Translations under genes and position numbers: made by a program
DNA from: Thalassotalea sp. PP2-459
GTDB lineage: Bacteria; Pseudomonadota; Gammaproteobacteria; Enterobacterales; Alteromonadaceae
DNA: 64,000 bases
NCBI RefSeq assembly: GCF_001913705.1
Contig: NZ_MKQD01000044.1
Location: forward strand, 1-64,000
Direction: 5' to 3'
Shown here: positions 28,827 to 38,880 of the stretch, in pieces
How the letters are laid out: every line of letters starts with the position of its first letter
How positions within the stretch are numbered: position 1 is the first letter of the stretch
Notes under the pieces: generated by a model
The model's database searches: none
Told to the model about the DNA's origin: nothing
Seen by the model: only the letters and a program-made list of their open reading frames with translations

Positions 28827-30685
28827 GAGAAGACCTCAAATAAGTCATTTAAACTGTAAACATTATTATAAAGCGGGTGTGCAGCTTCTTTTATCTTCTC
28901 TTCTGCTAACAAGAAGTTACTGCTGGATTTTTCCTTAAAGCGCTTGAGAATACTCTCAATAATATTGAAGAGCCATGTATATCGCTTTTCAGGCATAGAG
29001 TTAACAGCTGGTAACTGTTGAAGCTGCTGTAAAGTTTCTTTAAATGAAAGCATTAACCAAATATCCATAACATCAGCAACTAGAGCATGATGTTCACATT
29101 CAAAACATGATAGAAAATCTGTACAGAAACTTTCTTCTACGGTTGTATCAACTCCTTCTTTTTTAAGTAATTTTCTTATTATACTTGCAGAACCTTTTTT
29201 ATTATCGTTACAACGAACACCAAGTGGTGTTCGTGATTCGTTATTTCTATCTTTTCCTGCTCTAAGATGCTCATACTCATAGTTATCAAGGATATCGGCA
29301 AATTTATATTTCGCAGCTTCCGTTGCTGCTTTTATTTCTTTTCCATTAGCGATGGCATATTTAGCATCCATCGCAGCCCCTAGATTATTCTGATGCTCTG
29401 TTTTCGTTCCATGAACATAGTTTCTCGCCACGACATTTATACTGTTATTTCCAGACATTGCGACTAAATAGACACTCTGTGTAACACGAAATAATGTATC
29501 CAACTTGGACTTTCTAAATCGTGACGGATTTATTGTAGGAAGCCCTAGTTTTTCAAGCAATTTGTTGATAGAAGTTTGCGGGGAATTGATCACTGCATCG
29601 TATGTAGTTACGCTTCCGTCTTGTTTGAAGTAGGGAAATACTGGAGCTGAAATGTCTCCTTCTGCCATAGTTTTAGCAACAGAAAGCCAGCTTTCTATAA
29701 ACTCCTTAGCATGTTTATTAAAGCCGAGAGAATTATCTTGCTCTTGATTTCTAGCCCTACCTTTTGATGAATCAAAAATATACTTGCCACCTTGCACCTC
29801 TTTAAAATATATATCAGATATTTTAAGCTTTGCTAATGGATTAGTATTTATTCCTGTAAACATGTAAGTAATCATCATTGCGATTCTTACAATATGATTC
29901 CGTGCATCTGATTTTTGAAGTGCTTTTTTAAACGCTGCTTTTTGTCCTACAAGTTTGTTTCCTTTTAGACCTCTCTCAATGGCAACCTTATTTAATAACT
30001 CTTCATCGTATAAAGGATGTCGCTCCGGTAATGTACTTTCTTTAAAATGCTTTAATAGAGACTTATATGCCTTAAACAACGATTTAGCTAAAGGTTTTAG
30101 CTCAGTTTCAAGATCATGAGCCTGATAAGAATTATTGCCTACTGTAGCGCCTTTAACTGATGGAAGGCTTTTAGCGTCTAAACTTCTATTTAACTGTTTA
30201 AGTACCCACGAGAGTGCTTTTTTATCTGCTGACCAACTAGTTTTTTGTTTCCGATTTAACGCACATTCTTCGCTAAACCATTTCATATATTCATTTATTA
30301 AATCCATATGAAACCAGTCACCTTTGATAGCCTTAAGTCCAAAACCATCTAACCAGCGTATATAATTTATAACACCACAAAAATGAGAGTAAGTTGTTTG
30401 ATTAGTATCTTTACTCATTAATTGATAAAGGTTACGAATTAAATCATTGCGCTTCATATCAACAAGTAAAGCACCTTTTTTAAAGTCAGCAGTTTGATTG
30501 TCTAAAACTGGACAGCCTTTATACTTAAATCGCTTAAAGTACATCTTTCCCCGTCCAGGTACAGCGATATTCATGTCTATTATATGAATTGGGTTAACTG
30601 TAGCTCTTGGTGCAACATTATCACGAATTGGGGCTAATTCTTTGCGTTTACCTTTCAATACTTTAAACCTCACTTGAGATATCAT
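28823..30685 (-). CDS. ginB: GinB-like recombinase-family protein with degenerate active site
   Basis: A 620-aa protein, second in the operon, whose layout resembles the neighbouring recombinases. The first box reads YMFTGINTNPLAKLKISD where an active enzyme has TGLRxxEL, so the first catalytic Arg is replaced by Asn. The second box, NPSRFRKSKLDTLF, keeps an Arg but has Ser for His, and no clear GH...Y end is seen (NYVHG is the closest). A Cys/His cluster follows near the C-terminus (FCTDFLSCFECEHH). It is probably a structural or DNA-binding partner in a three-recombinase complex. It overlaps ginA by 23 bp. Confidence 0.8.
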   Translation of the reverse strand: MISQVRFKVLKGKRKELAPIRDNVAPRATVNPIHIIDMNIAVPGRGKMYFKRFKYKGCPVLDNQTADFKKGALLVDMKRNDLIRNLYQLMSKDTNQTTYSHFCGVINYIRWLDGFGLKAIKGDWFHMDLINEYMKWFSEECALNRKQKTSWSADKKALSWVLKQLNRSLDAKSLPSVKGATVGNNSYQAHDLETELKPLAKSLFKAYKSLLKHFKESTLPERHPLYDEELLNKVAIERGLKGNKLVGQKAAFKKALQKSDARNHIVRIAMMITYMFTGINTNPLAKLKISDIYFKEVQGGKYIFDSSKGRARNQEQDNSLGFNKHAKEFIESWLSVAKTMAEGDISAPVFPYFKQDGSVTTYDAVINSPQTSINKLLEKLGLPTINPSRFRKSKLDTLFRVTQSVYLVAMSGNNSINVVARNYVHGTKTEHQNNLGAAMDAKYAIANGKEIKAATEAAKYKFADILDNYEYEHLRAGKDRNNESRTPLGVRCNDNKKGSASIIRKLLKKEGVDTTVEESFCTDFLSCFECEHHALVADVMDIWLMLSFKETLQQLQQLPAVNSMPEKRYTWLFNIIESILKRFKEKSSSNFLLAEEKIKEAAHPLYNNVYSLNDLFEVFS

Positions 30686-32150
30686 GAGTTAAGGCATCAT
30701 CGATATCGCCTAGACCATCAAATATACCCAGGTAGTCTAAAACATCTTCATAGATCTCATCACCTGCCGGCTCATCTTGTGCAATTTTAAGGTACAATAA
30801 TGTGGTTGCCGCATCTTCATGACCTAGGCATTCAGATACTAGTGCAAGAGCTGTATCAGGATCAGTTTTACGCAATAAAACTCTGAATAATGAGACTGCA
30901 AATGTTGGCCGTAGATTATGTATAACCCCATTTATATTAATGCCATTATCATTTTCAACTGTGGCTCTAATTTCATTCCAACGAGTATTAGCTTCTGTCA
31001 ATTTAGTGAAAAAAGGTATACCTGTTTGACTGATAAAAATGTAGTCTTTTTCTTCATCAATACCGTCTTCAACTTCAAAGAGTGCATTATCACCCAAAGC
31101 TCTTCTTTCTCTACAAAAGGCTTTAAACTTAGCAAGTCTCGCTTGATACCTATCACTACGAGTATACTCATAGAGCATTTGCATCGTACTTGTTGGAATG
31201 ATTGTGCGTCTGGGTTTATTATCATGACCATTTGACTTGGTGAGTGAGCCGTAAGTACTACCGACACCAAAGCGCATCATTTTCTTTTCAAGATTTGGTT
31301 TTACTACTTGCCCTTTATGTAAACTTGCAACTTCTTCTTTTCTTAGCCCTGTGAACCTACCCACAAGGAAAAATAAACAATACTCAATTGGAAATGAAGC
31401 CCTCTTTAGTTCCCCTCCAACATTTTTTATAACCTTTCTTGAGCCTAGTAGTATCTTCTCTACTGATGTCCACTCAACATTTGCTAATGGCTTTAGATCG
31501 CGTCTTGACGAGGGGAGCCCACCTCCTTCGTTTTTCTTCGATTTTCCAAAGTTTAAACGTAAGTCAGTTGTATGAACTTGCTTAGACATATAAGCCTTCA
31601 TGCTAGTACCACTTGCTTGAAAACTTATCGTAACAACTTCATACTTAAAGGGCGGATTATTAAATTGGTAACCATTTCTAAGATAATAGGAGTAAAATTT
31701 AACGACACCATTCATATACGCTGACGCTGTTGTTCTAGCAATTTTCAATTGAGGGTTTTGTTCTTCAAGAACAGCATGCTTTAACGCAGCTCGATATTGA
31801 TAAGTAATTCGTTGATTTTTACGTAAGGGAAAGGTATTCCAGGTAGGTCGAGGTAAATCAATTAATTCATCAAATAAATCTTCATCATACTCTGCATCCC
31901 ATAGGCTTTGTGATTTAAGCAGAAATGAAAAGAAGTGTACTAAAGCTTTGCTATATTGATCAGATTCTTGTTTTGATTCATCGACATGATGAGCTAACAA
32001 GAACCGGTTCACCTGCTCTAATGGTTCATAAGAGACTATAGTTCCAGACTCATCTCTACCTACTAAATTCAATAAAGTAAGCTTTTTAATATGAACAGGA
32101 TCTTGTTTGGAGTATTTAACTGAGAGTTCACCATTGTCATCTACAATCAC
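30663..32150 (-). CDS. ginA: GinA-like tyrosine recombinase at the island end
   Basis: At least 495 aa. The full tyrosine-recombinase set is present: Arg in RFTGLRKEEVASL (about residue 270), HNLRPTFAVSLF (about 411), LGHEDAATTLLYLK with His and the nucleophilic Tyr near the C-terminus. The nearest regular start is GTG at 32150, but it has no Shine-Dalgarno site. The frame stays open upstream with protein-like text (IEIFYEIKTTEIKPYTYRTP) as far as 32213, where AGG stands 7 nt before an ATA; no ATG, GTG or TTG exists there. The true start may be that ATA, inside the terminal inverted repeat. First gene of ginABCD. Confidence 0.85.
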   Translation of the reverse strand: MIVDDNGELSVKYSKQDPVHIKKLTLLNLVGRDESGTIVSYEPLEQVNRFLLAHHVDESKQESDQYSKALVHFFSFLLKSQSLWDAEYDEDLFDELIDLPRPTWNTFPLRKNQRITYQYRAALKHAVLEEQNPQLKIARTTASAYMNGVVKFYSYYLRNGYQFNNPPFKYEVVTISFQASGTSMKAYMSKQVHTTDLRLNFGKSKKNEGGGLPSSRRDLKPLANVEWTSVEKILLGSRKVIKNVGGELKRASFPIEYCLFFLVGRFTGLRKEEVASLHKGQVVKPNLEKKMMRFGVGSTYGSLTKSNGHDNKPRRTIIPTSTMQMLYEYTRSDRYQARLAKFKAFCRERRALGDNALFEVEDGIDEEKDYIFISQTGIPFFTKLTEANTRWNEIRATVENDNGININGVIHNLRPTFAVSLFRVLLRKTDPDTALALVSECLGHEDAATTLLYLKIAQDEPAGDEIYEDVLDYLGIFDGLGDIDDALTHDISSEV

Positions 32151-32212
32151 TAAAGGGGTGCGATATGTATATGGTTTAATTTCAGTTGTTTTTATTTCGT
32201 AAAAGATTTCTA

Positions 32213-32273
32213 TGAGAATACCTACCTTGATAATACTTATTAGCTATTATCAACATAGTAGATATTCTCACAT
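32213..32273. repeat. right attachment end of the island with inverted repeat
   Basis: TGAGAATA (32213-32220) and TATTCTCA (32263-32270) are inverted, as are the inner arms TTGATAATA and TATTATCAA. This gives an imperfect palindrome of 58 bp just upstream of ginA. The outer edge carries TATTCTCACAT (32263-32273), the direct repeat of 2493-2503. The site lies 15 bp from the obgE stop codon. It could be both attachment site and operator for the gin operon. Confidence 0.6.
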
Positions 32274-32288
32274 CGTCAAGGTGTATAG

Positions 32289-33479
<1,191 letters not shown>

Positions 33480-33516
33480 TCAGTATAATACCAAATAATG
33501 ATTTTACTCGTTGCAT

Positions 33517-33549
33517 AAAAAAAGCCCCGCTAATTCAGCAGGGCTTTTT
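33517..33549 (-). terminator. Rho-independent terminator after rpmA
   Basis: On the minus strand AAAAAGCCCTGCT and AGCGGGGCTTTTTTT form a GC-rich stem followed by seven T, 18 bp after the rpmA stop. Part of the transcription probably reads through to obgE, which otherwise needs its own promoter in 33444-33510. Confidence 0.88.
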
Positions 33550-33566
33550 CAAATAAGTAAACCTGA

Positions 33567-33824
33567 TTATTCAGCGATAATGCTTACAAATTTGCGGTTT
33601 TTAGGACCTTTTACTTCAAACTGCACTTTACCGTCTGATAAAGCAAATAAAGTGTGATCTTTACCGATACCCATGTTGTCACCAGCGTGGAATCGAGTAC
33701 CACGTTGACGAACAATAATGTTACCTGCTAAAACAGTTTCGCCACCAAAACGTTTAACACCTAAGCGTTTACTTTCTGAATCGCGACCATTTTTGGTACT
33801 ACCTGCTGCCTTCTTATGTGCCAT
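33567..33824 (-). CDS. rpmA: 50S ribosomal protein L27
   Basis: An 85-aa L27 with the standard start [20 protein letters not shown] and core [40 protein letters not shown]. Its N-terminal tail reaches the peptidyl-transferase centre. It is co-transcribed with rplU, 17 bp upstream. Confidence 0.98.
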   Translation of the reverse strand: MAHKKAAGSTKNGRDSESKRLGVKRFGGETVLAGNIIVRQRGTRFHAGDNMGIGKDHTLFALSDGKVQFEVKGPKNRKFVSIIAE

Positions 33825-33841
33825 GTTAGAATGCTCCTAAA

Positions 33842-34153
33842 TTAGCCGTTAATACCAGTAATTTTCACTTCAGTGAACCATTGGCGATGGCCCTGCTGCT
33901 TGCGTGAATGCTTACGACGTTTAAATTTAACAATTTTAACTTTATCACCACGACCTTGCGAAACAACCTCAGCTGTTACCTTGCCGCCTGAAATGTAAGG
34001 TGCACCTACATTAACATTTTCGCCATCAGCGATCATTAAAACGTTATCGAATTCTACTGAAGCACCTACTTCAAGTTCTAGCTTTTCTAAGCGAACTGTT
34101 TGTCCTTCAGAAACACGGTGCTGCTTACCACCGCTTTGGAATACCGCGTACAT
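33842..34153 (-). CDS. rplU: 50S ribosomal protein L21
   Basis: A 103-aa L21, typical start [20 protein letters not shown] and the basic loop [19 protein letters not shown] that contacts 23S rRNA. It is the first gene of the rplU-rpmA operon and is divergent from ispB, the usual arrangement in gammaproteobacteria. Confidence 0.98.
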   Translation of the reverse strand: MYAVFQSGGKQHRVSEGQTVRLEKLELEVGASVEFDNVLMIADGENVNVGAPYISGGKVTAEVVSQGRGDKVKIVKFKRRKHSRKQQGHRQWFTEVKITGING

Positions 34154-34215
34154 TTGCTACTCCGAACTGCGCCTATCAAGGGTATGACGCATAAATTTAA
34201 AAATATAGGGCGCGA

Positions 34216-34244
34216 ATTCTACGCCAAGACAAAAATTATCGCAA
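34216..34244 (-). promoter_or_regulatory. sigma70 promoter of rplU-rpmA
   Basis: On the minus strand, -35 TTGCGA (34239-34244) and -10 TAGAAT (34216-34221) are separated by 17 bp. A GC-rich discriminator (TCGCGCCC) follows, as in stringently controlled ribosomal promoters. The leader before rplU is about 55 nt. Confidence 0.75.
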
Positions 34245-34386
34245 GTATATTTATACGCTATTTTACACTTTTTTGACTAATTAGTGATGATACTAATATC
34301 CCCCTTCTTTATTGCCTATTTTAGTGTAAACTTGGCGTCATTAAATAACGTAACGCTTTTATAAGACATACCAGTCATTTTTTCTT

Positions 34387-35358
34387 ATGGATCTTCAACA
34401 AATTCAAGCACTCGCACAACAAGACATGGACGCGGTAAATAATTTAATTTATCAGCAACTACAATCAGATGTCGTGTTAATTAATCAACTTGGTGTGTAT
34501 ATCGTTAATGCTGGCGGAAAACGCATGCGCCCAATGTTAACCGTGTTAGCCGCAAGAGCATTAGCTAACCAATCGAGCCAACATATCGATATTGCCGCCA
34601 TTATTGAATTTATCCACACTGCCACATTATTACATGACGATGTAGTAGATGAATCAGCATTACGTCGCGGTAGAGAAACAGCCAATGCCTTGTTTGGTAA
34701 TAGTGCCAGCGTTCTAGTTGGCGACTTTTTATACACCCGCTCTTTTCAAATGATGACCAAACTCAATAATATGCATATTATGGACGTATTGTCAGATGCA
34801 ACGAATATTGTTGCCGAAGGGGAAGTATTACAATTAATGAATTGCAATGACCCTGATACTTCCGAAGAAAGTTATATGCAGGTCATTTATTGTAAAACAG
34901 CAAAACTTTTTGAGGCAGCAACACGTTTAGCTGCGGTTGTTTCTGAGCAACCAAAACATATAGAAAAAGCGATGCAAGAGTACGGTAAATATTTAGGTAC
35001 TGCATTTCAACTCGTGGATGACATTATGGACTACACAGCTGATGCTAAAGAAATGGGTAAAAATGTTGGTGACGATCTCGCCGAAGGAAAGCCCACCTTA
35101 CCCCTTATTTATGCCATGAATAATGGCACAGCAGAACAAAGACAACTCATTAGAGATGCCATTGAACATTGTAACGGAATGGATAACCTTGATGCCATAT
35201 TACAGGCAATGGAAGACACTGGTTCGCTTAGATATACACAGAAAATCGCTGAACTAGAAGCTGATAAAGCCATTAATGCATTATCTGTATTGCCTGAATC
35301 TCAATATAAACAAGCATTAATAGCATTAACACATATTGCAGCCAATAGACGCCACTAA
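34387..35358 (+). CDS. ispB: Octaprenyl diphosphate synthase
   Basis: A 323-aa trans-isoprenyl diphosphate synthase. The two Asp-rich motifs are LLHDDVVDESALRRG (first, with the chain-length region before it) and LVDDIMDYTADAKEMGKN (second), plus GGKRMRPML and GDFLYTRSF. It builds the C40 side chain of ubiquinone and menaquinone. Length matches the E. coli enzyme (323 aa). It is divergent from rplU as in many gammaproteobacteria. The ATG at 34387 has no strong Shine-Dalgarno sequence. Confidence 0.96.
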   Translation: MDLQQIQALAQQDMDAVNNLIYQQLQSDVVLINQLGVYIVNAGGKRMRPMLTVLAARALANQSSQHIDIAAIIEFIHTATLLHDDVVDESALRRGRETANALFGNSASVLVGDFLYTRSFQMMTKLNNMHIMDVLSDATNIVAEGEVLQLMNCNDPDTSEESYMQVIYCKTAKLFEAATRLAAVVSEQPKHIEKAMQEYGKYLGTAFQLVDDIMDYTADAKEMGKNVGDDLAEGKPTLPLIYAMNNGTAEQRQLIRDAIEHCNGMDNLDAILQAMEDTGSLRYTQKIAELEADKAINALSVLPESQYKQALIALTHIAANRRH

Positions 35359-35474
35359 ATTATACCAATCAGTGTGGTGTAATACCCACACTGTAAAATT
35401 TCCTTCATTTTTCTGTCGCTTAACTGAAACCTTCGCTTTTTATGCTGTATTAACACTTATAAAAGGTGATCACT

Positions 35475-36278
35475 ATGACTTCTCAATTGCCAGAAAAAAT
35501 TGTCACTCGTACGGTTTGGATTTCAGACATTCATTTAGGCTACAAAGACTGTAAAGCAGAATATTTATTGCAATTTTTAGATCGACTTGAGTGTGAAACA
35601 CTCTTTTTAGTCGGAGATATCATTGACGTATGGTCACTTTCTCGTCGATTCTATTGGCCAGAACAGCATAATAAGGTCATCAGTAAGCTAATGACGATGG
35701 CAAAGCACCAATGCCGCGTTATTTATGTTCCCGGCAATCATGACATTAACTTTAGAGAATTCTCTGGACATATTTTTGGCAATATAGAAGTTCATCGTTC
35801 GTATATTCATGAAACTGTCGATAAACGAAAATTATTGATCATTCATGGCGATGAGCTCGATAGTGTTGTTCGCTTTAGCCGCATCAATAAATACATTGGT
35901 GATAGTGCTTATGATTTTTTATTGTTTTTAAATCGTTGGACCAACATTATTCGAAAAAAATTCGGTTATGGCTACTGGTCTTTTGCTAAGTATCTAAAAG
36001 TTCGTATTAAAAAAGCTAAAAAGGCGATAGAAACCTTTGAAGATGCCGCCATTGATCTCGCGAAAAAGCAGCAGCTCGATGGGGTAATTTGCGGCCATAT
36101 TCATCATGCCAATATCAAAGAAAAAGACGGAATTTTATATTGCAATGATGGTGACTGGATTGAAAGCTGCACTTTTATTGCCGAGGATTATCATGGTACC
36201 TTAGCCGTCACTCATTGGTCGGAAACAGTACAAACCGCGCAAATGATTGATCTTGCGAAAATAAAACGTGTGGCATAA
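35475..36278 (+). CDS. UDP-2,3-diacylglucosamine diphosphatase-like metallophosphoesterase (LpxH type)
   Basis: A 267-aa calcineurin-like phosphoesterase. The metal-binding motifs are WISDIHLGYKD, VGDIIDVWS, VPGNHDINF, IIHGDELDS and CGHIHHANI, the arrangement of LpxH and its paralogues, which cleave UDP-2,3-diacylglucosamine to lipid X in lipid A synthesis. It is about 25 aa longer than E. coli LpxH and has WTNIIRKKFGYGYWSFAKYL in the cap, so an LpxH2-like paralogue is possible. I chose the ATG at 35475 (AGGTG 6 nt before) over an in-frame GTG at 35466. It ends at a terminator shared with mdh. Confidence 0.82.
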   Translation: MTSQLPEKIVTRTVWISDIHLGYKDCKAEYLLQFLDRLECETLFLVGDIIDVWSLSRRFYWPEQHNKVISKLMTMAKHQCRVIYVPGNHDINFREFSGHIFGNIEVHRSYIHETVDKRKLLIIHGDELDSVVRFSRINKYIGDSAYDFLLFLNRWTNIIRKKFGYGYWSFAKYLKVRIKKAKKAIETFEDAAIDLAKKQQLDGVICGHIHHANIKEKDGILYCNDGDWIESCTFIAEDYHGTLAVTHWSETVQTAQMIDLAKIKRVA

Positions 36279-36305
36279 AAAAGCCTGAGCATTACTCAGG
36301 CTTTT
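36277..36305. terminator. bidirectional terminator between the LpxH-like gene and mdh
   Basis: AAAAAAGCCTGAG and CTCAGGCTTTT form a stem of about 10 bp around a short loop, with A and T tails on both sides, between two convergent genes. Confidence 0.88.
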
Positions 36306-36323
36306 ATGATCAAAAACGCAATA

Positions 36324-37259
36324 TTAGCCGTTGATGAAGTCGATACCTTCTTGAATATCTTTGTTCAATGTTGCTAGCATATCTTCTTTAGCTTGTTGTT
36401 CAAAGGCACTTAGCTCACCGTAAGGTAAAATTTCTTCAACGCCATTTTTACCTAAGCGAACAGGGTGCGCAAAGTAAGCTGCATCACCATTTTCAACAGA
36501 TACATACGCATAATCTACAACACTTTCGCCTTTTAAACCTTTCACAAGCGATAACGTAAAACGTGCAGCTGCTGCGCCCATAGATAACGTTGCAGAGCCA
36601 CCACCCGCTTTAGCATTTACCACTTCTGTACCTGCATTTTGAATGCGAGGTGTTAGTGATGCTACTTCATCATCAGAGAAAGTTACGCCTTCAACTTGCG
36701 AAAGAAGCGGTAAAATTGTCGTACCAGAGTGCCCACCGATAACAGGCACTTTCACATCGCTAACATTTAAGCCTTTTAATTCAGCAATAAAAGCTTCTGA
36801 ACGAATTACATCTAGCGTTGTTACACCAAATACGCGGTTAGCTTCATAAGTACCTGCTTTTTTAAAGACTTCAGCCACAATAGGTACAGTGCCATTAACA
36901 GGGTTAGTAATTACACCTACTAGCGCTTTAGGGCAATTTGCAACAATACCTTCAGCTAATGTTTTAATAATGCCAGCATTTACGTTAAATAAATCAGCGC
37001 GATCCATACCTGGCTTACGAGGCATACCTGCTGGAATAATAACAATATCAGCGCCTGTTAATGCTGCTGATAAATCATCTGCACCATAACCTTTAACCGT
37101 TACAGCTGTTGGGATGTGACTTAAATCAACAGCCACACCAGGAACAACAGGTGCAACATCGTATAATGCTAAGTCAGAGCCGGCTGGTAATTGAGTTTTT
37201 AATAATAAAGATAACGCTTGGCCGATACCGCCAGCTGCGCCTAGAACAGCTACTTTCAT
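36324..37259 (-). CDS. mdh: NAD-dependent malate dehydrogenase
   Basis: A 311-aa enzyme of the E. coli mdh type. The NAD-binding start is [20 protein letters not shown]; substrate arginines are in [28 protein letters not shown] precedes [18 protein letters not shown] with the catalytic His. It oxidises malate to oxaloacetate in the TCA cycle. GGAATTCTCC overlaps the region before the ATG. It is divergent from argR, as in many gammaproteobacteria. Confidence 0.97.
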   Translation of the reverse strand: MKVAVLGAAGGIGQALSLLLKTQLPAGSDLALYDVAPVVPGVAVDLSHIPTAVTVKGYGADDLSAALTGADIVIIPAGMPRKPGMDRADLFNVNAGIIKTLAEGIVANCPKALVGVITNPVNGTVPIVAEVFKKAGTYEANRVFGVTTLDVIRSEAFIAELKGLNVSDVKVPVIGGHSGTTILPLLSQVEGVTFSDDEVASLTPRIQNAGTEVVNAKAGGGSATLSMGAAAARFTLSLVKGLKGESVVDYAYVSVENGDAAYFAHPVRLGKNGVEEILPYGELSAFEQQAKEDMLATLNKDIQEGIDFING

Positions 37260-37562
37260 TGGAATTCTCCGAAATTTGAGTATTTACGTAAAATTTGGTT
37301 GCCAAAAGATAAAGCATTAGCTCCCAAAAAACAATGTTTAATAATTAGCCCTGGTGCTATCAGACTGTTTATACTTTATACAAAGTAAATGTCGTCGATA
37401 ATATTCGATAAAACGCCATTAACAATTTGTCAGCCATCAAACACATGTAAACTTACTTGCTCATCTGTAATGACCTACAAGGATAGCGTATAATCCGGAT
37501 AACGGTATAATACGTAAGTATTAACTCAACTTACTTTAGTGGTAATTAAGAAGAATATTTTT
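37260..37562. other. mdh-argR divergent intergenic region
   Basis: About 300 bp that must hold both promoters. TATAAT occurs twice (37489-37494 and 37506-37511), but neither has a good -35 at 16-18 bp. Some AT-rich partial dyads might be ARG boxes, but none is close enough to the 18-bp consensus to call. Confidence 0.4.
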
Positions 37563-38048
37563 ATGACAACGGTACAACAAAAACAAGAAGCCCTGGTTTC
37601 AGCCTTTAAAGATTTACTTAAACAAGAACAATTTGGCTCGCAAAGCGACATTGTTGAAGCTTTAAAAGCACAAGGGTTTGATAATATTAGTCAATCGAAA
37701 GTCTCTAGAATGTTGAGTAAATTTGGTGCTGTTCGCACCCGCAATGCACGTCAAGACATGGTATATTGTTTGCCAGCTGAACTAGGTGTCCCTACTGCAA
37801 AAAGTCCACTTCGTCAGTTAGTTATTGATATTGAACATAATGAAATGATGATCATCATTCGTACTAGCCCCGGTGCTGCACAATTAATCGCGCGTTTATT
37901 AGATAGCTTAAGTAAAGCTGACGGTGTTTTGGGTACTATCGCAGGTGATGATACTATTTTTATTGCCCCAACAAGCGTTAAACAAATTAAACAAACGTTG
38001 GTGCGTTTGGAAGAGTTATTTTCAAAGAGCTCCACATTAGCTAGTTAA
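37563..38048 (+). CDS. argR: Arginine repressor
   Basis: A 161-aa ArgR. The N-terminal winged HTH ([33 protein letters not shown]) is followed by the hexamerisation and arginine-binding domain with [17 protein letters not shown] and [14 protein letters not shown], which holds the arginine-contacting Asp pair. It controls arginine genes and may regulate itself. I chose the ATG at 37563 over an upstream start at 37539, because the extension (MVIKKNIF) is not part of the family. Confidence 0.95.
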   Translation: MTTVQQKQEALVSAFKDLLKQEQFGSQSDIVEALKAQGFDNISQSKVSRMLSKFGAVRTRNARQDMVYCLPAELGVPTAKSPLRQLVIDIEHNEMMIIIRTSPGAAQLIARLLDSLSKADGVLGTIAGDDTIFIAPTSVKQIKQTLVRLEELFSKSSTLAS

Positions 38049-38052
38049 TCAA

Positions 38053-38080
38053 TAATACTATTAGTATTAGTATTAGTATT
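38053..38080. repeat. short tandem TATTAG repeat after argR
   Basis: Three to four copies of the hexamer TATTAG (AATACTATTAGTATTAGTAT and on) follow directly after the argR stop. This is a simple repeat and may vary in copy number. It does not fold into a clear terminator. Confidence 0.6.
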
Positions 38081-38232
38081 TGTGTTGTGTTTCGTAAAAA
38101 CTGTCAGTTTTTTTTACAACAAACCCAGTTTTTATAATAGTTATTACTATAAACAACTGAAATATAATTATTTTTATATTTTGGACTCATAATTGCTTTG
38201 AAACTGTACTTCCACTAAGAGATATAACTTCC

Positions 38233-38829
38233 GTGATAAAACTAATAAAAGCACTTTCGATTTCAGCATTTCTTTGCACAATGTCAGCTAATGCTACTAT
38301 CATTTACAGTGAAAATAACGATGGTGATTTAGATGCCATTGGTAGTACAAACGTAGCACTTGTTGCAGGTGTAAACACAATTACCGGCTCAATCACTCAA
38401 ACACCCACTGGTGATACAGATCGTGTTAAGTTTACACAGTTAGATGGCATGACCGTTGATAGCATAATTTTATCATTTTCTGGTATCTGGGATGATGCTA
38501 ACATTGGTCAATCAATGAGTGCAGCTCTATTTAATAACGTTGCAAATTTATTTGATGATAATTTCAATCAAATAAATTCTGGTGTAGACATTTCTGCATC
38601 ATTTTTCGATAGCTTCGGACCAGAAACGGGACCAATTAGTCAAACGACGAGTGGTGCTATATGGGATTTCCAATTAAGTTCAGGTATTGTATGGCCTAAT
38701 CAAGCTTGGACTCTAACTATCAACACTAGCATGGATCAAACTCAACCACCTGTTGATATTCCTGAGCCAAGTTCTATAGCAGTATTACTGTTAGCTTTAG
38801 TTGGTTATAGGTTAACTAAACGTAGCTAA
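38233..38829 (+). CDS. PEP-CTERM sorted exported protein
   Basis: A 198-aa protein with a signal peptide (MIKLIKALSISAFLCTMSAN), a beta-rich middle and a C-terminal PEP-CTERM signal: DIPEPSSIAVLLLALVGYR and then basic TKRS. Such tails are recognised by the exosortase EpsH/XrtA, which removes the anchor and releases or attaches the protein in the exopolysaccharide layer. The body has no other recognised domain. The start is GTG at 38233, required to keep the signal peptide. It is a single-gene unit. No exosortase gene is in this window. Confidence 0.85.
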   Translation: MIKLIKALSISAFLCTMSANATIIYSENNDGDLDAIGSTNVALVAGVNTITGSITQTPTGDTDRVKFTQLDGMTVDSIILSFSGIWDDANIGQSMSAALFNNVANLFDDNFNQINSGVDISASFFDSFGPETGPISQTTSGAIWDFQLSSGIVWPNQAWTLTINTSMDQTQPPVDIPEPSSIAVLLLALVGYRLTKRS

Positions 38830-38838
38830 TTTATCATT

Positions 38839-38867
38839 CAATGACAGTCAAACATTGGCTGTCATTG
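38839..38867. terminator. hairpin between the PEP-CTERM and Dyp peroxidase genes
   Basis: CAATGACAG (38839-38847) and CTGTCATTG (38859-38867) form a 9-bp perfect stem with an 11-nt loop between convergent genes. Confidence 0.6.
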
Positions 38868-38880
38868 TGATTTCGTTTAC

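Noticed and set aside
28823-30685. ginB as a decayed pseudogene
   Set aside because: The frame is intact over 620 codons and coupled to both neighbours by overlaps, so it is more likely a functional non-canonical partner.
32161-32288. tRNA or tmRNA gene as integration target
   Set aside because: No cloverleaf or acceptor sequence was found; the target is the intergenic DNA behind obgE.
38053-38080. possible CRISPR-like or phase-variable array after argR
   Set aside because: It is only a short TATTAG hexamer repeat without spacers and lies outside any coding frame.
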